In this document: piece by piece, positions 36,601 to 43,300 of the stretch
Layout of the letters: every line of letters starts with the position of its first letter
Numbering within the stretch: the first letter of the stretch is position 1
Assembly: GCA_030533445.1 (NCBI GenBank)
Contig: CM060068.1
Span: 20,836,510 to 20,900,509, forward strand
From: Cyprinodon diabolis
Taxonomy: Eukaryota; Chordata; Actinopteri; Cyprinodontiformes; Cyprinodontidae
Direction: 5' to 3'
Length of the DNA stretch: 64,000 nucleotides
The notes under the pieces: model-generated
Told to the model about the DNA's origin: nothing
What the model saw: only the letters and a program-made list of their open reading frames with translations
Databases searched by the model: none
Translations under genes and position numbers: made by a program

Positions 36601-38259
36601 CTGTGTAATACCAACAGGTGTGAACATGCAGTGTGTTATATTTTCATTGCTTGTTGTGAAACATAATTAGTTTGCAAGAGTTTTTTACAGTTTGAAATTT
36701 AAAATCACCAGTTAGCTGTGAACGCCATTAACCTATTTTTTTTAAATAAGGGATTTAAGGATTTGTAATCATAAAAATATCGTAGATTAGATTTGTATGC
36801 CATATCGTCCAGCCCTATGTACGTTTTTAAAGAGAATACTATGGTGGCATAGTTGAGTATATTTGCATAAATTCAAAGAATGTTGTGTGGTGTGATACAA
36901 CCAGCACACATAACCCTGAGCAAACTATCCCCAAAGAAAAGCACGGCGGTGGCAGCATTGGGCAGTTAGAACAGTTCTGACCTAAATGCTTTGCAGGGTT
37001 ATTGGGGAAAGGGATAGAACTAAACGAAACAAAATTCTCATTCGACGCCATTAATTGTTGAGACAAGGGTGGAGGTTCACCTTCCAGGCGACCAATGACC
37101 CCAAACATGGCTGGTGGTTCTGTTTTGTTTGTTTTTTTAATATGACATCGTAACGTCGGTTTACGGTAGTAACTTGACAAAATGACAAAAGTGTAAGATC
37201 ATAATAAGAGAGTGATTTTTTTTTGTGCAAACTGACATTATTTATGCAGAAGTGGAAAGTTTAAGCACTTACTCCAGACTGTCACTTTGTATGCCCCAGA
37301 TTGCATTAACGGTTAAAGCAGCCAGAAGGTGAAAAAGCTCTGGAAACTCACTTTCCACGTTTTAATGATTCCAACCACAGAAATAAAAGCAGCTGACATC
37401 ACCTTTGACTTTATATGGACTAGGACGGATGGGAAATTCCATCAAGTCACACCAAGCACTTCACCAGCACCATCTCTGTGTGTGTGTGTGTGTGAGTGTT
37501 AGTGGGGTAATTTTGCATCATACAATATCCGCTGAAGCCCCAGTGGATGCCTGACTTCCTCAGCAACCATCAGGCTCAGCACAGTGACAGGGGAGGCTGT
37601 ATGTTTAGCTTGCAAAATAGTTCCCATGACCTCTGCATGTGGTCGAGGGAATTTCTCAACAGAAAAAAAAACAACAACAATGTTAGCAGGAAATGAGGAG
37701 TGTTTGGGGCAGTTGAAATTCTGCAGCAACTGGGATTGTATACAGTGACAGGAATGTAAGTTAAAAGCTGGTTAAATCAGGTGACAAAAGTGCGATTGTG
37801 TTCATTCGTCGAAACAACTGGGAAAACATCTGGTTGTGCGCACAGGTGACGCGTTGCTTTATCACAAAAAGAATGAATCTCAAAATATAATATTATTTAT
37901 TTAAAAAATACGTTTCTTACTGTAAATAACCCACTTTAATCGCACTGTAAACATTTTTAAAAAGTCGTTTCTCTAAAGTTATCTTACTTACCTTAAAGAA
38001 GCGCTGCGTGCACGGGGCTGGGATCCACGATCATCCAAGACTAAACTCATCGGCCTGACCAAATCCTTGGGACATTTTAAACACAAACAGAAAACACAGT
38101 TCATCTTTAGTGAGAGCTGTCATACTATCATGCGCTGGTATTTTCTTGCGACAAAATACCAAAAGGTGGGCGAATCCCCCTGCTGAGGTCACCAGTTTTG
38201 TTAACTGTTTCAGCAGTGAAAAAAACAAAACACAATGTGTCCATATCGTGCCTTACCAT
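1..38259 (-). CDS. cobll1: cobll1, cordon-bleu WH2 repeat protein-like 1 (3' end outside window)
   Basis: Cobll1 is a cytoplasmic actin-regulatory protein of the Cordon-bleu family. Reading right to left, coding pieces at 38257-38259, 37992-38017, 10104-10292, 7199-7403, 5839-6064, 5072-5116, 4867-4958, 4429-4662, 4183-4312, 1671-1887, 1489-1574 and 1-746 join in compatible phases into one open frame of 733 codons that continues past base 1. Visible landmarks: a basic N-terminus with KAPSPP, the ubiquitin-like region ([17 protein letters not shown], residues ~75-141, and [15 protein letters not shown] onward, ~142-216), the [14 protein letters not shown] block, the Cobl proline motifs KKRRAPQPP and [11 protein letters not shown], and the conserved [14 protein letters not shown] segment in the last exon. 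Order and sequence fit human COBLL1 rather than COBL, and slc38a11 lying next to it supports this. The WH2 end is outside the window. The two most 5' pieces and the 3' edge of 4183-4312 are inferences; the rest is well supported. Confidence 0.93.
1489..1574 (-). CDS. cobll1: cobll1 exon
   Basis: 86 nt between an acceptor after a T-rich tract and a GTAAGC donor. It encodes [19 protein letters not shown] and SNPFEPIIT. It takes two bases from the preceding exon (Lys codon) and gives one to the next (Glu codon), so the frame is continuous on both sides. Confidence 0.9.
1671..1887 (-). CDS. cobll1: cobll1 exon
   Basis: 217 nt, acceptor preceded by a long T tract, donor GTACGA. It encodes a Ser/Glu-rich stretch including [15 protein letters not shown] and ending CLDLSSDGK. 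The first two bases complete a split Glu codon. It is probably a disordered linker; identity rests on frame and position more than on motif. Confidence 0.85.
1888..4182. other. cobll1 intron, no feature seen
   Basis: AT-rich DNA without recognisable exon, repeat end or microsatellite. An additional small cobll1 exon here cannot be excluded because the donor at 4,183 is weak. Confidence 0.6.
4183..4312 (-). CDS. cobll1: cobll1 exon with KRKAPPPP motif
   Basis: Encodes [20 protein letters not shown] followed by [12 protein letters not shown], equivalent to human RRTKRKAPSPP. The acceptor at 4313-4314 is clear. The donor is not: CAAG/GTCTGA at 4183 gives the phase needed by the next exon at 1887, while the better-looking CAG/GTTAAG at 4160 gives the wrong phase and would need an extra exon in the 2.3 kb intron, where none is visible. 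Confidence 0.85.
4429..4662 (-). CDS. cobll1: cobll1 exon with KKRRAPQPP motif
   Basis: 78 codons, phase 0 at both ends, donor CAG/GTAAGTGG. It begins [18 protein letters not shown], parallel to human TASAPATPLVNKHRP, and contains [11 protein letters not shown], the lysine-rich proline motif that defines Cordon-bleu proteins. It ends TQLDGIQ. Confidence 0.96.
4867..4958 (-). CDS. cobll1: cobll1 exon, basic [14 protein letters not shown] block
   Basis: 92 nt. It encodes [20 protein letters not shown] then [10 protein letters not shown]. Human COBLL1 has KEKENKGFFSFFQRSKKKR at the same place, so orthology is clear. The acceptor is TTTTGCAG and the donor GTGATT. Confidence 0.95.
5072..5116 (-). 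CDS. cobll1: cobll1 45-nt exon
   Basis: Short exon flanked by CTCTCTGCAG and GTATGT. It encodes [14 protein letters not shown] and completes a Gly codon at each end. Its length is a multiple of three, so skipping it would keep the frame: a natural candidate cassette exon. Confidence 0.85.
5839..6064 (-). CDS. cobll1: cobll1 exon, Cordon-bleu ubiquitin-like domain
   Basis: 226 nt after acceptor TTCCAG, donor GTACGT. It encodes [20 protein letters not shown] through [15 protein letters not shown] and [16 protein letters not shown]. This is the core of the Cobl ubiquitin-like domain and aligns throughout with human COBLL1 RVVINFKKTQKTIVRV. It is the strongest single identifier of the gene. Confidence 0.97.
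6713..7115. mobile_element. TIR element (MITE) with TAA target duplication
   Basis: Terminal inverted repeats begin CCCCTGGCTCACACCGACTC at the left and, on the other strand, CCCCTTGCTCACACTGGCTC at the right. Both sides are flanked by TAA, a 3-bp duplication of PIF/Harbinger type. The 403-bp interior is GC-rich and has no transposase. The superfamily is inferred from the duplication only. Confidence 0.75.
7199..7403 (-). CDS. cobll1: cobll1 exon, first half of ubiquitin-like region
   Basis: 205 nt, acceptor CTTCCAG, donor GTAAGCC. It encodes [20 protein letters not shown] and on to [10 protein letters not shown], ending GPPMPE. It aligns with human PMMDLLIFLCAQYHLNPSS and EVEKVILKPK. The first base completes a Ser codon with the exon at 10,104. 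Confidence 0.97.
8100..8225 (-). mobile_element. Non-LTR retrotransposon 3' end fragment
   Basis: Reverse complement of a teleost LINE 3' tail of the kind ending in ATTGAATTGAA. It continues at 8,563-8,755 after an inserted TIR element. The same family is present on the plus strand at 62,575-62,905. Confidence 0.6.
8226..8562. mobile_element. TIR element inserted in a LINE fragment
   Basis: The ends are near-inverted: AAGCCGGGCATACACTGTGC at the left and, on the opposite strand, AAGCCGGGCAAGTACTGTAC at the right. About 330 bp, no coding capacity. A clean target duplication was not identified, so the superfamily is left open. Confidence 0.6.
8563..8755 (-). mobile_element. Non-LTR retrotransposon fragment, second part
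   Basis: Shares the CAGCAGAACCAGGCTCAGTG block, inverted, with the plus-strand copy at 62,600-62,640. Together with 8,100-8,225 it forms one truncated LINE 3' region interrupted by an insertion. Confidence 0.6.
9923..9962. repeat. Two-copy 20-bp tandem repeat
   Basis: The 20-bp unit GTCATGTGATGACTTAATCC is perfectly repeated, followed by a partial third copy (GTCATCAG). Each unit contains the inverted pair GTCAT/ATGAC. Confidence 0.85.
10104..10292 (-). CDS. cobll1: cobll1 exon with KAPSPP and MDQKENM
   Basis: 189 nt, acceptor after CTACCTGCAG, donor GTATGA. It encodes [15 protein letters not shown], then [20 protein letters not shown] and [10 protein letters not shown]. It aligns with human KPKAKAPLPP and MEQKENMIDKDVELSVVLPG. 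The in-frame ATG at 10,192-10,194 could start a shorter isoform. Confidence 0.96.
10755..12324. mobile_element. Non-autonomous hAT-like transposon with intact 8-bp target duplication
   Basis: Flanked by perfect 8-bp copies of AATGTAGG (10,747-10,754 and 12,325-12,332). Ends are inverted: CAGAGATGGGAAGTAACGAA at the left, CAGAGATGGCAAAAGTACTC at the right read on the other strand. Subterminal sequence is packed with CAAGTA/TACTTG-type repeats, typical of hAT binding sites. The interior has no recognisable transposase; the block at about 11,370-11,950 looks foreign and includes AATAAA. Confidence 0.9.
12601..12650. repeat. (TA)n/(CA) microsatellite
   Basis: An uninterrupted TA run of about 40 bases passing into ACACACATAC. 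Intronic. Confidence 0.9.
12651..14310. other. cobll1 intron, nothing recognised
   Basis: AT-rich unique-looking sequence. The 99-codon plus ORF at 12,838-13,137 has no family resemblance and is probably chance. Confidence 0.5.
14311..14780. mobile_element. TIR element with GCCTGGCC ends and TA flanks
   Basis: Left end GCCTGGCCCACCAGTCTAAA, right end on the opposite strand GCCTGGCCAGCCAGACTGAG, both flanked by TA. Resembles in its ends the RecQ-relic element at 42,065. No intact ORF. Confidence 0.65.
15693..16244. mobile_element. hAT-like MITE with 8-bp target duplication
   Basis: Perfect duplication TTAGAAAT at 15,685-15,692 and 16,245-16,252. Ends are TAGAGTTGTCAAAAGTATCG and, inverted, TAGGGTTGTCACGATACTAA, with many TATCGATA/GTATCG repeats inside both ends. 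552 bp, non-coding. Confidence 0.9.
16273..16292. repeat. (CA)n microsatellite
   Basis: About ten CA units. Confidence 0.85.
16920..17240 (-). pseudogene. Decayed THAP-domain first exon
   Basis: On the minus strand from ~17,236 the sequence reads CMAVGCCNT, a stop, then [11 protein letters not shown]; after a frame change it reads [20 protein letters not shown]. This is the order of a THAP zinc finger: N-terminal cysteine pair, basic stretch, aromatic block, then the RR-W-NLKRED helix. The later Cys/His pair is not readable. Upstream (17,393-17,400) is a palindromic TGACGTCA. Stop and frameshift show it is dead. Source (host gene copy or THAP-bearing transposon) is not decidable here. Confidence 0.5.
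17393..17400. promoter_or_regulatory. Consensus CRE (TGACGTCA)
   Basis: Perfect 8-bp CREB/ATF palindrome about 160 bp upstream of the THAP relic, in a short CpG-richer island. Probably part of the relic's former promoter. Confidence 0.5.
17450..20920. other. cobll1 intron, nothing recognised
   Basis: AT-rich, with short A-runs near 19,130 and 19,440 and no delimited repeat. Some of it may be regulatory sequence, but conservation cannot be judged from one genome. Confidence 0.5.
20925..21236 (+). repeat. Teleost dispersed repeat with GGGGTACACCCTGGACAGG block
   Basis: Starts with CATCCATCCATC and contains the CCTGGACAGGTTGCCAGTCC, ACTCACACCTAAGGACAATT and GAGAACATGCAAAC blocks shared by a very common fish retroposon family, ending at CTGCGCCACCCC. 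Related copies lie at 32,045-32,310 (plus) and 42,860-43,025 (minus). Confidence 0.8.
22290..23385 (+). mobile_element. Broken non-LTR retrotransposon with reverse-transcriptase fragment
   Basis: From 22,370 the frame reads [31 protein letters not shown] and [15 protein letters not shown], conserved RT motifs of the CR1/L2/Rex1-like fish LINEs. It shifts frame near 22,620 and continues from 22,644 as [16 protein letters not shown] and [17 protein letters not shown]. The catalytic YADD is YADN, so an aspartate is lost. Downstream a deletion joins to the C-terminal end and a 3' UTR ending in TCTAAGTCTAAGT at ~23,385. It is 5'-truncated and inactive. Confidence 0.88.
23390..27830. other. cobll1 intron, scraps only
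   Basis: No gene. Around 24,530-24,640 AAAGCCTGATTTATACTC resembles a MITE terminus of fish genomes, but its partner end was not found. The rest is AT-rich and uninformative. Confidence 0.45.
27831..27865 (+). mobile_element. Tc1-like element end, interrupted by an LTR
   Basis: CACAGTGCCTGCAAAAGTAT followed by TCACACC resembles the terminus of a widespread fish Tc1-like family; a relative is at 34,174-34,215. The solo LTR at 27,866 is inserted right after it. Confidence 0.4.
27866..28581 (+). mobile_element. Solo LTR with 5-bp target duplication
   Basis: 716 bp starting TGTTGGGATC and ending GATCATGACA, with GGTTC on both sides (27,861-27,865 and 28,582-28,586). It has a CTACTTAAGC segment in its 5' part and AATAAA (~28,504) near the 3' end, as expected for a promoter/polyadenylation-bearing LTR. 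No internal retroelement genes adjoin it. Confidence 0.85.
28590..29540. other. cobll1 intron, nothing recognised
   Basis: AT-rich sequence between the solo LTR and a TA microsatellite; no ORF or repeat end seen. Confidence 0.5.
29545..29595. repeat. (TA)n and (TTTA)n microsatellite
   Basis: About 20 bases of TA followed by several TTTA units. Confidence 0.85.
29951..30727. mobile_element. Long-TIR element (inverted arms ~50-70 bp)
   Basis: Arm 29,951-30,000 and arm 30,657-30,727 are inverted copies sharing TGTGATCACTCACCT and AATGTGTAAAAGTG. The ~650 bp interior has no ORF of note. Target duplication not resolved. Confidence 0.6.
31534..31705 (+). pseudogene. Second decayed THAP-domain first exon
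   Basis: From ATG 31,534 the frame reads [20 protein letters not shown] then FTPCQKRM and hits TGA at 31,651. The [17 protein letters not shown] start is the N-terminal THAP zinc-finger pattern; the WxxxL helix and Cys-His pair are not recognisable. A GGTGAGT donor-like site lies at ~31,704. The minus-strand 88-codon ORF at 31,447-31,713 is its shadow. Confidence 0.45.
32045..32310 (+). repeat. Second copy of the GGGGTACACC dispersed repeat family
   Basis: Contains CGGGGTACACCGTCAGTC, ACTCACACCTAAGGAGAATT, GGACTGTGGGAGGAAGCTGG and CCGGAGAGAACCCACACATG, ending in CTTGCTGCAAGGCAGCAGAG. Same family as 20,925-21,236. Confidence 0.8.
32315..35590. other. cobll1 intron, scraps only
   Basis: At 34,174-34,215 CAGTACCTTGCAAATGAATT resembles a Tc1-like end, as at 27,831. 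Otherwise no gene or delimited repeat was recognised. Confidence 0.45.
35597..36487 (+). mobile_element. Solo LTR, related to the one at 45,069
   Basis: 891 bp, starting TGGTCATGATC and ending CTCATTACA, flanked by CCTG (35,593-35,596 and 36,488-36,491). It shares ordered blocks with 45,069-45,862: GGTCATGATC near the start, CCTAATT, TTTATATTCGGCTCAGC, GCCTGCCTGTCTGCATCTGA, GGTGCCCTGCC and TTTGAACTTTCC. The 4-bp duplication makes the exact boundary a little less certain. Confidence 0.75.
36890..37130 (+). mobile_element. Tc1/mariner-like transposon relic
   Basis: AAGCACGGCGGTGGCAGCAT and GGTTCACCTTCCAGGCGACC with AATGACCCCAAACATG are degenerate versions of the Tc1-family transposase region (KHGGGS and FQQDNDPKH). 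Frames are broken. No TIRs found nearby. Confidence 0.55.
37992..38017 (-). CDS. cobll1: Candidate cobll1 26-nt coding exon
   Basis: If spliced at CCCAG (38,018-38,019) with donor GTAAGTAAG, this 26-nt exon encodes PRARSASL plus two bases of Arg. The phase exactly matches the exon at 10,292 and the ATG-ending exon at 38,257, giving an N-terminus [20 protein letters not shown] comparable in length and basicity to human COBLL1. The pyrimidine tract before the acceptor is weak. An alternative is that this is untranslated leader and translation starts at the ATG at 10,194. Confidence 0.55.
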
Positions 38260-38330
38260 TAGTCCAGCTGGTTTTCAAAGCAGATGGCAACTTGCATTGG
38301 TTCTAAGGAGGAAGAAATCCGGGCTCCTGT
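38257..38330 (-). CDS. cobll1: Candidate cobll1 first exon: 5' UTR plus start codon
   Basis: The exon ends CTAATG/GTAAGG, so the start codon (38,257-38,259) is its last three bases. The right edge is an estimate, placed about 30 bp downstream of a TATA-like ATTTAAA. An upstream ORF of 12 codons (38,259-38,297) ends in a TAA that shares one base with the start ATG. Support is phase agreement with 37,992-38,017 and promoter-like sequence upstream; no transcript evidence is available here. Confidence 0.5.
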
Positions 38331-38520
38331 AGATTTAATAGTAAAACATCATCCCGCTTTTAAATAATGGCTTCTTCTAACGTGGACGTTATGTTCCGGC
38401 GTTAATTGAAGCTCTTTTGTGAAGCTTTATTTCTCTGCGCGCACACTTTGGCCAACAGGACTGTGCCAACTTTAATCTGGAGCTGCATCACAGACTGTAA
38501 AAGCGGGGCGGTTCTCCATT
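38331..38520 (-). promoter_or_regulatory. Probable cobll1 promoter
   Basis: The interval is locally richer in CpG than its surroundings and lies immediately upstream of the inferred first exon. It holds a TATA-like TTATTTAAAAG on the minus strand (around 38,356-38,366), a GC box GGGGCGG at 38,505-38,511, and a GCGCGC cluster near 38,438-38,446. The assignment is inferred from sequence context only. Confidence 0.45.
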
Positions 38521-39838
38521 CGTCACATTTCCCAAAGGAGCCTTTACGTTTTATATACTTAGTCTAACTTCTTACATTAAACCGTTAAAAGAATTTAATA
38601 AATTATTCAAATTTATTCCGTTAAGTTAAATCATCGACCTTGAATTAAACTGTAGTTGTTTGAAAATATACCAGCGTGGCTTGTTTATGATTATTTCTGA
38701 ATGTTTTTCCTTTCTCTATGGTGCCACCTTGTGGTGAGATGTAGCATACGTTACACAATCCGCTCTGTCTGAGCTTAATAACTGCATTATTATTTATCAT
38801 ATCATTTTTGTTTTCAATAAAACAAACTTTTTTCTGCAAAACTTTGCTCCTGCCTCTTGAATGAACAAAAAGTGTTCCAATCAAAATAATATCAATATAT
38901 TTTTATATTTATATACATTATGGAAAATGTCCAAATGCATCAAAAATATGCCTACATAAAGAATATGTTTTTGTATTTTTAATGAAAAATGCAATTTACA
39001 TTTATATGTTACCGATAACACATGCTTACTTAGCTCTATGTTTCTTATAAATTTACTGAAGCAGGCTAAGTTACAAAGCACCCTTTTTTGTTTTGTTTGT
39101 TGTTGCTCAGGAATTATTAAACAAAAATTATGAACTAAAATCAATAAATAGATTGGGTCATTGCTTATTTTTCTTTAATACATCAAATAACTGTTGAAGC
39201 TAATGATTACTCCTTATTCTTTGTCTGGTAAGTTTTCTACCTTGAATTCTTTAACGTAAACAAAAACAGAAACAGTCAAATATAACACAGAAAAAATATT
39301 TCTTTTGAGAAAAAGTTTATAAAAACTTTAAAAACATACATGCTCTGCACTTTAATTGAATATTTGGAACCTTACCAAGGAGTTCAGCTCTCCAAGATGC
39401 TTATAATATATAGTTGAAAAAACCAAAGATGCTTAAAATATGATTAGAATATACTGTTACATCTTTTAATAAAATTGTGGTAACAATAGGATTCCTCTTT
39501 ATATGCATTGAAGTTGAGATATATAAATGAATGTTACTAAAATAATGTTGCAAAAATCAAAGTTATAATGAAATTATGGCATAAAAGTAATGTGTCTTAG
39601 AAATAAAATTTTGGGTATAATCACACTCTAAACCTGGGATAATTTAGAAACTTACCATACAAGATACTTGAACATGCCCTAGTAGTGTATAATCTTTGTT
39701 TAACCAGTGGTGTTACATAGAAATTGTATTATTCAGAAAATTAAAAAGAAAAAGTTAAAAACCTCTTTGTTCTTTGAAAATCCAATATAGCATATAAAAG
39801 CTAAAAAGGCACAGACATTAAAATAAAAGCACAACTTT
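38521..39838. other. Intergenic, cobll1 promoter to slc38a11 3' end
   Basis: AT-rich. The two genes are co-oriented, so this 1.3 kb separates the end of slc38a11 from the start of cobll1. Nothing else recognised. Confidence 0.55.
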
Positions 39839-39844
39839 TTATTC
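39839..39844 (-). terminator. Probable slc38a11 polyadenylation signal
   Basis: A canonical AATAAA on the minus strand lies about 235 bases downstream of the slc38a11 stop codon. The intervening sequence is AT-rich 3' UTR-like DNA without another gene. A longer 3' UTR cannot be excluded. Confidence 0.5.
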
Positions 39845-40078
39845 ATATACAAGCTAATTATCTTTAAGATTATTTACAGATTTAAAATTAATTATATGAA
39901 TTATATTGTGAGATAATATATTATTAGAACCACAAAGCAGCCGGTATCCCACAACCCACCTTGGCGTACTCTCCAGAAATAATAAGGTTACATGTATTGA
40001 CAAAAAAATACAGTCGCCATTTGTCTGTATACACTCATTGTAACATTAAGACAATTAAATATCTGAGGTCGTTTTCCG

Positions 40079-40318
40079 TCATTTTGGTGGGACAGTGCCA
40101 GAGATGTTGACATCTGTACAGTAGAACATCTCCACACCGTGTGAACAGTCTTGAGGGAAGACACCAGTCATGATCAGGCCAATGATCATGACGACCAAGC
40201 CTATTATTATCAGCAGAGCAGGGATCATTTTGTCACTCTGGAACCAGCGCCCGGGAGAGATCTTTAGGTAGCAAGCAGATGGAATGATGAAGATCAGAGG
40301 TGTGGCACTTAGCGCTCC
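40079..40318 (-). CDS. slc38a11: slc38a11 exon 12 (last coding)
   Basis: Residues 356-434. It encodes GALSATPLIFIIPSACYLK, a final hydrophobic helix (MIPALLIIIGLVVMIIGLIM) and a short extracellular-type tail with QDCSHGVEMFYC, ending TVPPK and TGA. The human protein has the same ATPLIFIIPSACYLKL and CTHGQEMFYC. Confidence 0.96.
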   Translation of the reverse strand, partial: GALSATPLIFIIPSACYLKISPGRWFQSDKMIPALLIIIGLVVMIIGLIMTGVFPQDCSHGVEMFYCTDVNISGTVPPK

Positions 40319-43300
40319 CTAAAAAGAAGAAAAAAGACAAGACACTTTTACGTAAACACATAATTTGCATATAGCTAAACAATCTTAGGCAACCAGATTC
40401 AGCCTGTTTGGGCGGGTGTGACTCACATTTAACTCTAAAACCATTCCAAGGCAGTCATAAGCCAGGGATAAGGCTGTGCACACTGCAACTATAAGTAGAG
40501 TTATGGCTACATGCTCAGCTTTGGAAAGAAGATGACTACAAATGACATTGGATATCACCTGGGGAAAAACAGAAAAAAACTATCTTAGGAGACATTTGGG
40601 AAAATCCTGACACAGAACAGGAATAAACTGATTTTGACTGAGAAGCTCTGCAAAAATTATCATTCAGAATACCCATATTTATTCATTTATGTAAGATTTT
40701 CACAACTAAATCTGTAGCCTGGCCTTTCTAAATGACTTACCTCTCGGGTAACAAAACACTCAAGTGGAAAGGTGGTGATTATACTAAAGCCAAAACAGAA
40801 CCGACCAAATGTTGCAAGGTTATCATTTCTGCAGTAGTTCTCAAATATGTCTCCTAAAAAGCAAAACAAATTCAAGAAACCATCAGAATCCGATAAGTCA
40901 GTAATTATAAAAAGAATCAGTTACGGCCTTTCCGGATGTTTAGGTTACATTGATACCTTGAGTGTAGCCAGTGAAGGTTGTGTAGCCTGCAACAGCAAAT
41001 GTAGCACTGATTATCAGAGAAGAGCCAACAGAAATGTGGGTGACCCTGGACCAGCTGGATAACGTGGGCTGATCCAAAGAGTTGTAGATCAGAAAACTGT
41101 TGTGGTGGCATATGAAGGCTAAAGAGACACACAGGGAGGCCATTATAAACTCTGTTCTTTAAAGGTTTAAATACTGACAAACCTGGATGTTTGTCTTATT
41201 ACACAGTAGTAGCCATTCAAAATGTACCAACTTTCCTTGATGGGCCCTTGGCTGGTCCACAAAAATTCCTTTTTAAACATCAGTCTTAGTACTAAAATAT
41301 TCTGTCATGATTTGTGGTCAGACCCTGTAATTCAGTGAAAGGGTTGAGTCAGAGTAAAAAAATATGCACGCCCAGGAGAAGGAGGGGTCACTCCAGAGGC
41401 TGGAAGTGGATGGGATTTTGTTGGGAGTTGCAGGGAAGTGGGCTTTCATTGGGCTGGCTTGGCTGGGAAGGGCCATTTTGAATGGGTGCTACTGTAGTTT
41501 GGGTAATGTATTTAGCAAGATGTTGCTGACATTGTTTCAAAACATATCTGTCTGCAAGTTCTTTGACAGAAGGTATATTTGTCTAAGTGGATTTGAAGAT
41601 GATGCACAACTGCTATCAGACAATCACAAAAAGAGTTGAATACACTTGAAAATACTATTACTATAATCAAATGAGTATACTACTGATAGAGGTTAAAAGG
41701 AACATTATAGAAACATATTTTTACAGAACGAAACAACTCTGGATAACACATTAACTGTTCAAAACTGAAAGGAAAATAGCTTTTGTTAATCATTACTAGA
41801 ACAACTTTTTGTGTTGGGAATTGTCTAATAATATCAAAATCTGAATACCTCAATTTTTCCTTTGAAAATGAAAGAGTTTGATTTATTGATTAACCTCATC
41901 TCCCTGTGATAGTGCTCTCTGAATTTCAGTCATTTTAATGAACTGTACCTTTTTGTACCTTTAGATTTCATTTATTTGTTTCTCTCTTCTGTTGTTTATC
42001 TCATGTTTCAGTTACAAATACATTATTTTTAAAGTCGTTTTAGAGAGTATTCTATGTACACTTAGCCTCGTGAGACCATCCTGATCTCGCGAGCTTTCAA
42101 GGTTTCACTCGCAGTGCAGTCTGGAGACTCTCCCTTAAAGAAAATTTGGAGCCGTTCACCAAACGAACGTCCAATATGCGTTGGCTTTGAGGTGGGTTGA
42201 GGTGTGACGCAACGAAAAGCGCGACAGTCCAGTCTAAAGAACATGGCGGCTACAGCCGATAAAACTAACGTTAGCGTGGCTAACAAGCAAGTTTTATCGG
42301 AATTACAGTGTATTTCTTCACTGAAAGAAGAGCAAAACACTGCTCTGGAGGCTTCTCTCAGAAGAAAAGATGTTTTTGCTCTTCTCCCGACTGGTTTCGG
42401 CAAGAGTTTGATCTATCAATTGGCTTGTGCCTGGCTTGTGGTTGTGTTTCCGTCGTCGCTCTGTAAGTACGTCATATGCTTCGTTGATCTGATTGGTTTA
42501 TTTGACCCTTCTATCACCAACATAGGCCAATCAGCTAACCAGTATTTTCACCCCTTCCCAAAATTACTTCAACGGAAGGTTTCCAGATGGATATGCGGAG
42601 CAAATCCATCTGGCGGAGTCAGGTTAATGTACATTGACCTCCACTGAAAACAAATTTAAGAAAGGTTGGAAAAAATAAATATTTTAGAACATCCTCAAAA
42701 ATGTGTGCTAATGTTAAACTAGATGCCAGGAAATAATTGCTGAAATATTAGGAAGTAAAATTTGGGGGAGATGCACAGCAGCTGCTTCCAATGCATCATG
42801 CAGCAGAAAAGGTCCAGTATTTCTAAGGGAATCATGCTGCATGAAGTTTGCATGCTCTCTAAACAGGCACGGACATTTCTGGGTGCTCTGGCATCTTTCC
42901 AAAAAACACAAACCTGAAAAGTTAACTTGTCTCTCTTTATTGCCCTTAATAGTGAGAGTGTATTTGCTCTGTATGTCTCTGTTGTCCTGTGTTGTACTGG
43001 CTCTCCCGGGTCTACCAGTAAAATATGCAAGGTACTTAGTGATTCCTCTCTCAAACATATTATGGTTTTCATTCATGCACTGAGGTCACTTATATCAAGT
43101 CTCTTTGCTGCACTTTTGGACAGCAAAAAATGCATCATTTGACTCATCCTACAATACTTCTCAGTCAAGAAGACATACATTATTTCTAAATCTGTTTTTT
43201 AAATAGAAATCACATTTTACCAATACTTTTGACTGTTTTGTTGGTTCATAGTTTTGTCTTTAATATTATAACATCATCATCTATGTCACTATTAGTATTT

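Noticed and set aside
42714..43076. 120- and 117-codon minus ORFs
   Set aside because: Overlapping frames in a decayed dispersed repeat; no domain.
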